64,000 nucleotides of DNA from Halomonas salipaludis (GCF_002286975.1 NZ_NSKB01000009.1:62001-126000), one strand, 5' to 3'; numbered from the stretch's first letter, positions 9,712 through 18,999 are shown. Notes: generated by a model not told the origin, from the letters alone. Translations and numbers: made by a program.

Positions 9712-10655
9712 TGCCTCGCCTCGAGCCTTCACCATCGCGGCTGTTGGTGCTGGTCTACCTACTGACGGCGCTATTTGCCGGCGCCCAGGCCAGCTGGCAC
9801 TACCTGATGGGCCACTACGACTACATCCTGCTGCCGAGTATCGGCGCCCTGCTGTTACTGGGGAGTGCTGCGGTAGTGTGCCTTGCCAACCATCGCGCCC
9901 AGCGCATGGCCTCCTACATGCTGATCAGCACCGGCTATCTGCTGCTGACCGTGGAGCTGATACGGCTCGACCAGGTCGCCGACCTGTGGCTAGGGCTGCC
10001 GCCGGTGCTGGCGCTGCTGCTGCTGCCGCTGGGCCCGGCGCTGATGCTCAACCTACTGCTGGCCCCGCTGTGGCTGCTGCTGATGGACATCGAGATGAGC
10101 CTGCGCCAGGCCACCCTCAGCTACCTGACGCTGGTAGCGCTGTGCACCCTGGCGCCCTGGGAGCAGCTGCGCCACCACGCCCTACTGCGCGCCACCGACC
10201 CCAACGACCCGCAGTGCGAGGCGCTGACGGCAAGCGCACTCGAGGAGACCCTGCAGAGCGAACTGGCGCGGGCCCAGGCACTCGAGCGGCGCCTCAGCGT
10301 GCTGGTCATCTATCTGCCACAGCTCGACATGGCCGGCGAGCAGTTCGGCCTGCGCCTCTACCGCCACATGTTGCAACGCTTCTGCCAGGTGGCGCACCAT
10401 ACCTGCCGCAGCCATGACAGCCTGGGCCGCGCCGAGGGCAACCTGTTCTGGCTGGTACTGCCGGACACCGGCGACAACGGCGCGCTGATGGTCCGCAACC
10501 GCCTGCTGGCAGCGCTGGAGCGCTGCGTGCTTGCCGAGACCGGGCCACTCACCGCACGCATCGCTGTGTGCACCCCGCAGCCTGGCGAACGTTGGCTGGC
10601 CTTCGAACAACGCCTCCTGCGCAGGGGGCACGCGCTGACGGAGTCCGCGTCTTGA
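9708..10655 (+). CDS. Membrane protein with catalytically dead GGDEF-like domain
   Basis: About 315 aa from the ATG that overlaps the upstream stop (ATGA). Residues 10-150 are hydrophobic with several membrane helices. The soluble part follows the plan of a diguanylate cyclase: LSVLVIYLPQLD (about 196-207) where active enzymes have the metal-binding Asp strand, LYRHMLQRFCQVAHHTCRSHD, then RAEGNLF (241-247) where RLGGDEF is expected, followed by FWLVLPDT. The G-G-D/E-E-F residues are lost, so cyclase activity is unlikely; a binding or scaffold role is possible. Its last bases overlap the next gene's TTG start (TTGA), so three genes are translationally coupled. Confidence 0.75.
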   Translation: MMPRLEPSPSRLLVLVYLLTALFAGAQASWHYLMGHYDYILLPSIGALLLLGSAAVVCLANHRAQRMASYMLISTGYLLLTVELIRLDQVADLWLGLPPVLALLLLPLGPALMLNLLLAPLWLLLMDIEMSLRQATLSYLTLVALCTLAPWEQLRHHALLRATDPNDPQCEALTASALEETLQSELARAQALERRLSVLVIYLPQLDMAGEQFGLRLYRHMLQRFCQVAHHTCRSHDSLGRAEGNLFWLVLPDTGDNGALMVRNRLLAALERCVLAETGPLTARIAVCTPQPGERWLAFEQRLLRRGHALTESAS

Positions 10656-12058
10656 ATATTGCCGACTGGCTCTACCAGCTGACCCCATCCCCCGCCCTGC
10701 TATTGCTGATCATCGCCGTGATCGCGCTGCTCGAGTGCCTGGCCGTGGTCGGCCTGATCATGCCTGGCGTGCTGCTGATGACGGCGGCCGCCTCGCTGGC
10801 CGGCCACCAGGACCTGGCGATACCCCTGGTACTGCTGGCCGCCTTTCTCGGCGCCCTGGGCGGCGACGGCCTGAGCTTCGCGCTGGGCTATACCCAGCGC
10901 GAGCGCGTGCCGCGACTGTGGCCGTTTCATCGCCATCCGGAGTGGCTGGCCCGCGGCGCGCGCTTCTTTCAGCGCTACGGCACCCTGTCGGTGATCTTTG
11001 CCCGCTTCGTCGGCCCGGTACGCCCGGTGATCCCGATGATCGCCGGCATGCTGCACATGTCGCCGTTTGCGTTCCTGTGGGCTTCGCTGCTGTCGGCGCT
11101 GCTGTGGGCACCGGCCTATGTGCTGCCCGGCTACCTGCTGGGCCGCACCTGGCAGCAGCTACTCGACATCCCCCCCGGCACCCAGCAGTGGCTGCTCGCC
11201 CTGGCGGCGGTGATCGTGGCGTTGGCGCTGGGTTTTTCGTGGCTGCGTCACCAGCTGGCCCGCGGCGGGCGCGTCTACTTCGCTTGCGCGCGGCTGGCGC
11301 GCGGCGCGGCCTGGCGGCGCCGGCTGTGGATGCGCCTGCGCGCCCGGCGGCCGCACGGCGAGTTCCCACTGGGCTCGCTGTGCCTGCTGGTCGTGTCACT
11401 CACAGCGCTGTGCATCTGGACGCTGATCGTGCTCGACCACCAGGGACCGATGCTGATGGACACCCAGATCCAGGGCATGGCCGCAGCACTCGACACGGCC
11501 TGGGTCGCCACCGCCAGCGAGCTGATGGCCCGCGCCGGCGACACCTATGGCGTACTGGCACTGTTCCTGCCCTGGGGGTTATGGCTGCTGTGGGCGCGAC
11601 ATCTCTCGGCCTTCCTGCACCTCAGCGCCGGCCTCGGCGGGATCGCCGTGGCCAACACCCTGTTCAAGCAGCTGGCCGGGCGCGAGCGGCCGGACTTCCC
11701 GGAGTACCTGGCCGGCTCGCTGGCCTACCCCAGCGCCCACGCTTCCACTGCCGTGGTGCTGTACGGCCTGGCTGCCGCCTTTATCGCCCAGGAACTGCCC
11801 TCGCGTCACCGCGTGTGGGCCTACTGGGCGGCAATCGTGCTGGCCGTACCGATGGCGCTGTCGCGCCTGACGCTGGGCGTGCACTGGGCCAGCGACCTGA
11901 TCGGCGGTGCGCTGCTGGGGCTGGTGGTCTGCGCACTGGTGCGCATCAGCTATCACCGCTTCGCCCACCGCTCGCTGACCCCGGCCCCCTGGCCGAGTCT
12001 GGCCGCGGCCTCGCTGGTGCTACTGGCCATGCGCCTGGCCTGGCTACCACCCACCTGA
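10652..12058 (+). CDS. DedA (VTT) - PAP2 phosphatase fusion membrane protein
   Basis: 468-aa integral membrane fusion. Residues 15-200 form a DedA/VTT domain, with the hallmark FFQRYG, FARFVGPVRPVIPMIAGM (about 105-133) implicated in undecaprenyl-phosphate or lipid translocation. The C-terminal half is a PAP2 phosphatase: KQLAGRERP (KxxxxxxRP), YPSAHAS (PSGH-type), and SRLTLGVHWASD (SRxxxxxH-xxxD), all catalytic positions kept. TTG 10652 is preferred because it overlaps the upstream stop (TTGA); the longer frame from 10568 sits inside the previous gene. A likely role is dephosphorylation and recycling of a lipid (pyro)phosphate; the substrate is unknown. It is coupled to two pseudo-GGDEF membrane proteins. 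Confidence 0.9.
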   Translation: MNIADWLYQLTPSPALLLLIIAVIALLECLAVVGLIMPGVLLMTAAASLAGHQDLAIPLVLLAAFLGALGGDGLSFALGYTQRERVPRLWPFHRHPEWLARGARFFQRYGTLSVIFARFVGPVRPVIPMIAGMLHMSPFAFLWASLLSALLWAPAYVLPGYLLGRTWQQLLDIPPGTQQWLLALAAVIVALALGFSWLRHQLARGGRVYFACARLARGAAWRRRLWMRLRARRPHGEFPLGSLCLLVVSLTALCIWTLIVLDHQGPMLMDTQIQGMAAALDTAWVATASELMARAGDTYGVLALFLPWGLWLLWARHLSAFLHLSAGLGGIAVANTLFKQLAGRERPDFPEYLAGSLAYPSAHASTAVVLYGLAAAFIAQELPSRHRVWAYWAAIVLAVPMALSRLTLGVHWASDLIGGALLGLVVCALVRISYHRFAHRSLTPAPWPSLAAASLVLLAMRLAWLPPT

Positions 12059-12066
12059 GCTGGGCA

Positions 12067-12690
12067 CTAGCCTAACGCTAGCCAGATCCCTACCCCCACC
12101 ATCATCGACCCGGCAATGCGGTTGAGCAGCCGTACGTTGTCGCTTTCGCCGAGCAGCTTGCGCGCAGTGCGCCCGCCGCCGGCGTAGAGCAGCAGGCAGA
12201 TGAACTCGATGAGCAGGATCACCGCCACCAGCGCCGCCAGCTGTGGCCCCAGCGCCAGGCTGGCATCAAGGAACGGCGGCAGCAGCGCGACGAAGAAGGC
12301 CCACCCCTTGGGGTTGGCCACCGCGGTGACGAAGCCCTGCATGGCCAGCTGGGTGCGCGTGGCACGCGGCAGCTCGACGCTCTCCAGGGGGATCGCCATG
12401 CGCCCCCGGGAGCGCCACATCATGACCCCGAGGTAGGCCAGGTAGGCGCCGCCGACCCACTTGAACAGCGCAAACAGCTCCGGCTGGCGCAGCATCAAGG
12501 CCGCCACCCCGGCACCGGCGGCGACCGCCACCAGTGCCACGCCGGCAAGCTCGCCGAGCATCATCCATAGCGTGCGTTTGACCCCCTGGGTCATGCCGAG
12601 GATCATCGCCAGGGTCATGCACATGCCCGGGGTCAACGAGACCATGAAGAATGTCGGCACGAACACCGACAGCAGCGACAGTTTGATCAC
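12067..12690 (-). CDS. LysE/RhtB family amino-acid exporter
   Basis: 207-aa inner-membrane protein with about six hydrophobic segments and the family N-terminus (FFMVSLTPGMCMTLAMILG, then GVKRTLWMMLGELAG). NPKGWAFFVALLPPF is the usual mid-protein stretch. GTG 12690 was chosen: a GGAGG sits 5 nt upstream and the length becomes normal, whereas the longer frame adds 16 unlikely residues. It probably exports amino acids or homoserine-like compounds; the substrate cannot be told. Convergent with the DedA-PAP2 gene. Confidence 0.9.
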   Translation of the reverse strand: MIKLSLLSVFVPTFFMVSLTPGMCMTLAMILGMTQGVKRTLWMMLGELAGVALVAVAAGAGVAALMLRQPELFALFKWVGGAYLAYLGVMMWRSRGRMAIPLESVELPRATRTQLAMQGFVTAVANPKGWAFFVALLPPFLDASLALGPQLAALVAVILLIEFICLLLYAGGGRTARKLLGESDNVRLLNRIAGSMMVGVGIWLALG

Positions 12691-12763
12691 ACCAACCTCC
12701 GTGTAGGTAAATGCCCAGCGCTTGCTTGAAAGTACCACTCGAGCGATGACCGTCAGGTGACGA

Positions 12764-13396
12764 TCACTCGTCGCCAGGCGCCGACTCGCCCCAGCGCGGC
12801 ATCAGCCGGTGCTCGATGCCCAGCTGGTTGAGAATCCGCGCCACGATGAAGTCGATCAGGTCGTCGACGCTCGATGGCTGGTGATAGAAGCCCGGCGCCG
12901 CGGGCAGGATCACCGCCCCCATCCGCGTCAGACTCAACATGTGCTCGAGATGAATCGCCGAGAACGGCGTCTCGCGGGGCACCAGGATGAGCTGGCGGCG
13001 CTCCTTGAGGGCCACGTCGGCGGCGCGCTCGATCAGATTGTTGCTGGCCCCGGTGGCCACCGCCGACAGGGTGCCGGTAGAGCACGGGCAGATCACCATC
13101 GAGGCCGGCGCACCGGAACCCGAGGCCACCGGCGCCATCCAGTCCTCGCGGGCGAAGCAGCGGACCTGCCCCGTGTGTGCGCCGCTCATCTCGCCGAGCG
13201 CTTCGACCAGCCGCTCGGGGCGCGCCGGCAGCGAGATGTCGGTCTCGGTGTCGATCACCAGGTGCGCGGCCTTGGAGATCATCACCCACACCTCGTGGTC
13301 GGCGGCCACCAGGCACTCGATCAGACGCAAGCCGTACTGGGCGCCGGAGGCACCGGTCAGCGCCACCGTGACCGGGGGCTTGAAGTCATTCGCCAT
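12764..13396 (-). CDS. ubiX: Flavin prenyltransferase UbiX
   Basis: Makes prenylated FMN, the cofactor of the UbiD decarboxylase in ubiquinone synthesis. 210 aa from ATG 13396; the longer frame overlaps mpl further. Conserved: ALTGASGAQYGLRLIE near the N-terminus, PCSTGTLSAVATGASNNLIERAADV, LILVPRETPFS, and PAAPGFYHQPSSVDDLIDF. The start overlaps the mpl stop by 11 bp, so the two are probably cotranscribed. Confidence 0.96.
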   Translation of the reverse strand: MANDFKPPVTVALTGASGAQYGLRLIECLVAADHEVWVMISKAAHLVIDTETDISLPARPERLVEALGEMSGAHTGQVRCFAREDWMAPVASGSGAPASMVICPCSTGTLSAVATGASNNLIERAADVALKERRQLILVPRETPFSAIHLEHMLSLTRMGAVILPAAPGFYHQPSSVDDLIDFIVARILNQLGIEHRLMPRWGESAPGDE

Positions 13397-14771
13397 GCGC
13401 CACCTCCAGTGCCCCCAGCAGCTTGTCGTGAATGCCGCCAAAACCGCCGTTGGACATCACCACGATGCGATCCAGCGGCCGCGCCTCGGCGACTACCGCC
13501 GCCACCAGGGCGTCGAGATCATCGGCCAGTTGGGTCGGCGGCCGGCACTCGGTGAGCACCTCGTCCAGCGACCAGTCGAGCCCTGGCGGCTGGTACCACC
13601 ACACCACGTCAGCATCGTTGACGCTCGCCGCCAGCCGGCTGCGCAGTGTGCCCAGGCGCATGGTGTTGGAGCGCGGCTCGATCACCGCCAGCAGCCTCCC
13701 CTTAGGGGTCGCGGCGCGCAGCCCACCCAAGGTGGCGGCAATCGCCGTGGGGTGGTGAGCGAAATCGTCGATGACCTGGATATGCGCGATCTCGCCGCGC
13801 ACCTCCTGGCGCCGGCGCGGGTTCTCGAAGCGTGCCAGCGCCGCGCAGCCGCGCGCCAGGTCGACGCCAAAGGCATGCGCCGCGGCCAGTGCGGCCAGGG
13901 CATTGCGGGCGTTGTACTCGCCGTTGAGCGCCCAGTCGACCACCGCATCCTCCTCCCCGCCGTCGCTCTGGCGCTGGATGACCCGAAAGCGCGAGGCGTC
14001 GTCGCGCTCCAGTTCGATTCGCCAGTCGCTCGCCTGCTCGCGACCCAGGCGCGCCACCGGCGTCCAGCAGCCCTGCTCCAGGACCCGCTCCAGCGCCGGC
14101 TGGTCGTCACCGACCAGCAGCTGGCCACGGCCCGGCACGGTGCGCACCAGATGGTGGAACTGGCGCTCGATGGCGGCCAGGTCGGGAAAGATGTCGGCGT
14201 GATCGAACTCCAGGTTAGCCAGCACCGCAATCAGCGGACGGTAGTGAACGAACTTGGAGCGCTTGTCGAAGAAGGCGGTATCGTACTCATCGGCCTCGAC
14301 CACGAACGGCGCCCCCTCACCACCGAGACGCGCCGAGACACCGAAATTGCGCGGCACCCCGCCGATCAAGAAGCCCGGCTGAAGGCCGGCGGCTTCCAGC
14401 AACCAGGCGGTGAGGCTTGCGGTGGTGGTCTTGCCGTGGGTACCGGCAATGGCGATGACCGGGCGCCCGGGCAGCACCTGCTCGGCCAGCCACTGGGGCC
14501 CGGAGACATAGGCCAGCCCCTCATCGAGCACCGCCTCGACCTCGGGATTGCCCCGCGACAGCGCATTGCCCACCACCACCAGATCCGGGCGCGGCGTGAG
14601 ATTGGCCGCGGCGAAGCCCTCGCTGAGAGCGATGCCGGCCTCGGCCAGCTGAGTGCTCATCGGCGGATAGACATTGGCATCCGAGCCGCTGACGCGATGG
14701 CCGAGTTCGCGGGCCAGCAGCGCCAGGCTGCCCATGAAAGTGCCACAGATTCCAACAACATGAACGTGCAT
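13386..14771 (-). CDS. mpl: UDP-N-acetylmuramate:L-alanyl-gamma-D-glutamyl-meso-diaminopimelate ligase
   Basis: Recycles wall tripeptide by ligating it to UDP-MurNAc. The 461-aa protein is Mur-ligase-like, with the N-terminal HVVGICGTFMGSLA, the ATP-binding GTHGKTTTASL loop (about 110), EADEYDTAFFDKRSKF, and DDFAHHPTAI in the C-terminal half. These residues separate Mpl from MurC. Together with the wall genes at the window start it is a housekeeping gene. Confidence 0.96.
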   Translation of the reverse strand: MHVHVVGICGTFMGSLALLARELGHRVSGSDANVYPPMSTQLAEAGIALSEGFAAANLTPRPDLVVVGNALSRGNPEVEAVLDEGLAYVSGPQWLAEQVLPGRPVIAIAGTHGKTTTASLTAWLLEAAGLQPGFLIGGVPRNFGVSARLGGEGAPFVVEADEYDTAFFDKRSKFVHYRPLIAVLANLEFDHADIFPDLAAIERQFHHLVRTVPGRGQLLVGDDQPALERVLEQGCWTPVARLGREQASDWRIELERDDASRFRVIQRQSDGGEEDAVVDWALNGEYNARNALAALAAAHAFGVDLARGCAALARFENPRRRQEVRGEIAHIQVIDDFAHHPTAIAATLGGLRAATPKGRLLAVIEPRSNTMRLGTLRSRLAASVNDADVVWWYQPPGLDWSLDEVLTECRPPTQLADDLDALVAAVVAEARPLDRIVVMSNGGFGGIHDKLLGALEVAHGE

Positions 14772-14961
14772 CGCGTGCCTCCTGCCACAGTCGCTGCGAG
14801 ACTAGCACGCTGCCCGAGCCGCCACCACAGCCCCACTCAAACGCCTCGACCACCTGTTAACATAAAGTAACAGGATGCAGCTCCCGTCACTTTCGACTAA
14901 GATATGCGACCACTTCCTACGCCCTTTCGACGACCCGACACATCAGGAGCGATGCAACTCC

Positions 14962-16221
14962 ATGGCCCAGCACAACGCCTTTTATGCCCAGTCCGGTGGC
15001 GTCACCGCCGTTATCAACGCCAGTGCCTGCGGGGTGATCGAAGCTTGCCGCCGCGAGTCCGACCGGATCGGCAAGGTATACGCGGGCCACAACGGCATCA
15101 TCGGCGCCCTGACCGAAGACCTCATCGACGTGTCCCAGGAGTCGGACGACGCCATCGCCGCACTGCGCCACACGCCGGGTGGCGCCTTCGGCTCGTGCCG
15201 CTACAAGCTCAAGGACATCGAGACCCACCGCACCCAGTACGAGCGGCTGATCGAAGTCTTCAAGGCCCACGACATCCGCTACTTCTTCTATAACGGCGGC
15301 GGCGACAGCGCCGATACCTGCCTCAAAGTCTCGCAGCTCTCCGAGAAGCTCGGCTACCCGCTGACCGCCATCCACGTGCCCAAAACCGTCGACAACGACC
15401 TGCCGATCACCGACAACTCGCCGGGTTTCGGCAGCGTGGCCAAGTACATCGCCACCTCGACACTCGAAGCCTCGTTGGATATTGCCTCGATGTGCGCCAC
15501 CTCGACCAAGGTCTTCGTGCTCGAGGTGATGGGCCGCCACGCTGGCTGGATCGCCGCCGCCGGGGCACTGGCCGGTAGCGGTGAGGGCGAGCCGCCACAC
15601 CTGGTGATCTTCCCCGAGATCCATTTCAATCGTGCCGCGGTGATGAAGCGCGTCGATGAAGCGGTCAAGCAATATGGCTACTGCGTGATCGTGGTCTCCG
15701 AGGGCGCACGCTATGAGGACGGTACCTTCCTCGCCGATTCCGGCAATACCGACGCCTTCGGCCACCGCCAGCTGGGCGGCGTGGCGCCGACCCTGGCCGG
15801 CATGGTCAAGCAGGACCTGGGCTACAAGTACCACTGGGCGGTGGCCGACTATCTGCAGCGCGCCGCTCGCCACCTGGCCTCGAAGACCGACGTCGAGCAG
15901 GCCTACGCGGTGGGCAAGAAGGCCGTGGAGCTGGCTCTCGACGGCAAGAACGCCATGATGCCGGCGATCAAGCGCGTCTCCGACACCCCCTACGAGTGGC
16001 GTATCGAGGCGGCACCGCTGGCCGAAGTCGCCAATCGCGAGAAGTTCATGCCCCGCGACTTCATCCGCGAGGATGGCTTCGGCATCACCGAGGCGTGCCG
16101 CCAGTACCTGTCACCGCTGATCCAGGGCGAGGACTTCCCGCCGTTCGAGAACGGCCTGCCCAAGGTCGCCCACCTCAAGCTGGCCAAGGTCGAGCGCAAG
16201 CTGCCGACGTTTACGCTGTAA
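14962..16221 (+). CDS. pfp: Pyrophosphate-dependent 6-phosphofructokinase
   Basis: Phosphorylates fructose 6-phosphate with PPi, reversibly. 419 aa from ATG 14962, with AGGAGC about 11 nt upstream; the frame to 14875 adds 29 residues and lacks support. Motifs: the NGGGDSADT loop, where an Asp stands at the position held by Gly in ATP enzymes, and PKTVDND, where Lys replaces the Gly of ATP enzymes; both are the known determinants of PPi use. MGRHAGWIAAA binds sugar phosphate. It is followed by a long REP array and a phosphatase-kinase-like gene; inorganic pyrophosphatase lies 2.9 kb downstream. Confidence 0.93.
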   Translation: MAQHNAFYAQSGGVTAVINASACGVIEACRRESDRIGKVYAGHNGIIGALTEDLIDVSQESDDAIAALRHTPGGAFGSCRYKLKDIETHRTQYERLIEVFKAHDIRYFFYNGGGDSADTCLKVSQLSEKLGYPLTAIHVPKTVDNDLPITDNSPGFGSVAKYIATSTLEASLDIASMCATSTKVFVLEVMGRHAGWIAAAGALAGSGEGEPPHLVIFPEIHFNRAAVMKRVDEAVKQYGYCVIVVSEGARYEDGTFLADSGNTDAFGHRQLGGVAPTLAGMVKQDLGYKYHWAVADYLQRAARHLASKTDVEQAYAVGKKAVELALDGKNAMMPAIKRVSDTPYEWRIEAAPLAEVANREKFMPRDFIREDGFGITEACRQYLSPLIQGEDFPPFENGLPKVAHLKLAKVERKLPTFTL

Positions 16222-16230
16222 GCGCCGACT

Positions 16231-17156
16231 CGGCAGCGCTGCGCGCTGCAATCGCGAATTAATTCGCTCCCACATGAGAGTGGCACCAAGGCAAATGTAG
16301 GAGTGACTTTAGTCACGATGGTGTTGGCTACCTCGGCAGCGCTGCGCGCTGCAATCGCGAATAAATTCGCTCCCACAGGGGTATAGCCACAAGGCTAGTG
16401 TAGGAGCGACGTCAGTCGCGATGGGGTTGGCTAGCCGGGCAGCGCTACGCACTGCATCGCGAATAAATTCGCTCCCACAGGGGCATAGCCACAAGGCTAG
16501 TGTAGGAGCGACGTCAGTCGCGATGGGGTTGATCTGGCCTGACAGCGCTGCGCGCTGCAATCGCGAATAAATTCGCTCCCACAGGGGTATAGCCACAAGG
16601 CTAGTGTAGGAGCGACATCAGTCGCGATGGGGTTGATCTGGCCTGACAGCGCTGCGCGCTGCAATCGCGAATAAATTCGCTCCCACAGGGGTATAGCCAC
16701 AAGGCTAGTGTAGGAGCGACATCAGTCGCGATGGGGTTGATCTACCCCGGCAGCGCTACGCGCTGCAATCGCGAATAAATTCGCTCCCACAGGGGCATAG
16801 CCACAAGGCTAGTGTAGGAGCGACGTCAGTCGCGATGGGGTTGATCTACCCCGGCAGCGCTACGCGCTGCAATCGCGAATAAATTCGCTCCCACAGGGGT
16901 ATAGCCACAAGGCTAGTGTAGGAGCGACTTCAGTCGCGATGGGGTTGATCTACCCCGGCAGCGCTAAGCACTGCAATCGCGAATAAATTCGCTCCCACAG
17001 GGGTATAGCCACAAGGCTAGTGTAGGAGCGACGTCAGTCGCGATGGGGTTGGCTAGCCGGGCAGCGCTACGCGCTGCAATCGCGAATAAATTCGCTCCCA
17101 CAGGGGTATAGCCACAAGGCTAGTGTAGGAGCGACTTCAGTCGCGATGGGGTTGGC
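16231..17156. repeat. Nine-unit REP/BIME array (about 103 bp per unit)
   Basis: Nine consecutive near-identical units fill the space between two genes. Each unit joins two facing half-elements. One reads CAGCGCTRCGCRCTGCAATCG then GCGAATAAATTCGCTCCCACA; the other reads TGTAGGAGCGAC, two variable bases, then CAGTCGCGATGGGG. A constant spacer (about ATAGCCACAAGGCTAG) lies between the halves. Unit starts are about 103 bp apart. The inner arms are self-complementary (TCGCGAATAAATTCGC and GCGAC..CAGTCGC), as in REP/BIME elements. Variation is confined to a few positions (GT/AT/TT in the second arm; GGTAT/GGCAT in the spacer; two alternating inter-unit linkers, GATCTACCCC and GGCTAGCC types). Unit 1 is the most diverged. 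Confidence 0.9.
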
Positions 17157-17164
17157 AACCACCC

Positions 17165-18886
17165 TCAGCGCAGCAGCCACGACAGCACCAGCAGTAGCAG
17201 CAGGATGCCCGCTACGCCCTGCCAGAAGTTGACCGGCTCCTTGAGCAACCGCGGGCTGGTGCGCTCGCGGCGCTCGCCGACGGGGTCACGCAGTGCATAC
17301 AGGAACTCCGAGAGCCGCCGGAAGCGCAGCGCCCGCTGCGGGTCGAGGGCACGGCGCAGCGCCTCGTCCAGCGCCGGGCTGATTTCCGGGTTATGGGTGC
17401 GCGCACTGCGGTAGGCCATCTGCTCGAGCCCGGTATGGCTGCGCAGCTCGTGGGGTGGCAGTTCATAGGGCAGCAATCCGGTAAGCAGCCAGTAGACCGT
17501 GGAGGCCAGCGCATACTGATCGCTGCGCCGCCCTACGTCGGTATCGAGGGCATACTCCGGCGCGCTGTGCTCGGTGAGGCCGAGCTGGCGGGCCAGTTCG
17601 CGGGAGTGCTTGTGGCCATCCCCCTCGCGCAGCCGGCAGGCGCTGAAGTCGGCCAGCACCACCTGACCGTGGCGGTCGATGAGCACATTGTCGGGGTGGA
17701 TCTGCTGGTGCAACAGGTCGCGGCGGTGCAGCGCCTGCACCGCCTTGCCCAGCTGGCGGGCGATATCCAGGCGCTGCGCCAGGCTGGCCTGAGGATGGCG
17801 CCGCGACCAGTCGGAGAGCCGCTCACCGTCGACGTAGGCCATCAGGTAGTAGAGGTAACGGCGCGGCCGAGACGACTCCATGACCCGCGCCACAAACGGC
17901 GAGTTGACGCGCTCCACCACCCACTGCTGGAGCAGGAAGTGCTCGAGGTAGGAGTTGCGACTGGAGAGCTCCGGGCTCGGCGCCTTCATCACCATCTCGC
18001 GCTCGCTGTAGATGTCGCGTACCCGGTAGACCCGCGACTGGGCGGTACGTGACAGCACCTCCTGCACTTCCAGGCCGTCGAGGCGCTCGCCGGGGGCGAG
18101 CTCCGGGGGCACCGGCAGGTCACCGTAGAGCCGCCCGGGGTGGTCCTGTTCGGTTTCCGGCAGGTGGTCGACGCGCACCAGCTGGAAACAGAACGGCTCA
18201 CCGCCATAGCCGCGCGCCTGGGCACGCGACAGGGCAGCATCGGCCAGCCGTTCGCAGGCGGCGTTGAGGTCGCTGGCGTCGGCGCGGATCAGCTGCACGT
18301 AGTCCGAGGGCATCAGCGTGCCGCGCACCGCCTGGGTGGTGAACAGGAAGATGTCGCCCTGCTTGAGCGGTACCGAGACGTAGTCGATGTCGATATTGCC
18401 ATCCAAGCCCAGCGCCCGGGACGGGTAGCGATAGCCGCCAAGGTCGGTGACATGGTCGCGGGAGAGCTGCTCGAACTCGGCGCCGCGCAGACGAAACACC
18501 AGGGTGTCGCCCATATGGAACAGGTGCCCCTCGCGGCCGCGGTAGACCATCGCCGACAGCGAGGCCATGTAGCTGCCGTTCTGGACGTGGCCGCTCTGGC
18601 TGTAGCACCAGCCGTTGAGGGCCCGCAGCACACGGGTCGCCGAGGTCTTGACGTCCCAGTGGTCGGGTGTCGAATAGTAGTCGGCGAGGAAGCCGCGCAC
18701 ACTGAGATCGCCGGCCTGCTTGGCGATGGCATTGCGCGAGCTGGAGTCACTGATCAGCGCGCTGGCACCCTTGGCCTCGAGCAGGGTGTGCTCGGCGGGC
18801 ACACGCACCGACATCGAACTGCGATGATGGCGCCGCTCAGGGGCGACGAAGGCCTGGCCGATACTCAGCGACAATTCAGAACCCAC
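17165..18886 (-). CDS. PP2C-like phosphatase / Ser-Thr kinase-like fusion with degenerate active sites
   Basis: 573-aa tail-anchored protein in the family annotated as bifunctional protein phosphatase/kinase. GTG 18886 was chosen: GGGAGGAG lies just upstream, and the product then begins like family members (LSLSIGQA). The PP2C part (about 5-250) keeps GDTLVFRLRG and LSRDHV, but the metal-binding DGxGG/DGISSS motif reads DSSSRN (47-52) and the later ATDGV-type motif reads TTQAV (183-187). The kinase part (about 275-545) keeps the ATP Lys (VMK301) and APE, but the catalytic loop HRDxKxxN reads HQQIHPDN (393-400) and DFG reads DFS (413-415). A C-terminal hydrophobic helix precedes the end. Expected catalysis is therefore doubtful in both domains. 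It is convergent with the pfp and REP region and divergent from ppa. Confidence 0.85.
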   Translation of the reverse strand: MGSELSLSIGQAFVAPERRHHRSSMSVRVPAEHTLLEAKGASALISDSSSRNAIAKQAGDLSVRGFLADYYSTPDHWDVKTSATRVLRALNGWCYSQSGHVQNGSYMASLSAMVYRGREGHLFHMGDTLVFRLRGAEFEQLSRDHVTDLGGYRYPSRALGLDGNIDIDYVSVPLKQGDIFLFTTQAVRGTLMPSDYVQLIRADASDLNAACERLADAALSRAQARGYGGEPFCFQLVRVDHLPETEQDHPGRLYGDLPVPPELAPGERLDGLEVQEVLSRTAQSRVYRVRDIYSEREMVMKAPSPELSSRNSYLEHFLLQQWVVERVNSPFVARVMESSRPRRYLYYLMAYVDGERLSDWSRRHPQASLAQRLDIARQLGKAVQALHRRDLLHQQIHPDNVLIDRHGQVVLADFSACRLREGDGHKHSRELARQLGLTEHSAPEYALDTDVGRRSDQYALASTVYWLLTGLLPYELPPHELRSHTGLEQMAYRSARTHNPEISPALDEALRRALDPQRALRFRRLSEFLYALRDPVGERRERTSPRLLKEPVNFWQGVAGILLLLLVLSWLLR

Positions 18887-18999
18887 TGCTCCTCCCGTGA
18901 CACTTTTCTGGTCGGCTGCACGCCGCACTGGCGCCAGCGCTATCCATCATACACCGCTTATGCGACAAGCACTTGTCCACCAAAGGCGAAAGCTCAGCA

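Noticed and set aside
16309-16700. Short open frames inside the REP array (repeating ERIYSRLQRAAL-type peptides)
   Set aside because: Translation of the repeat itself; no start signals and no conservation expected.
16231-17156. CRISPR array
   Set aside because: The whole 103-bp unit repeats, with no unique spacers and no cas genes; the arms are REP-like.
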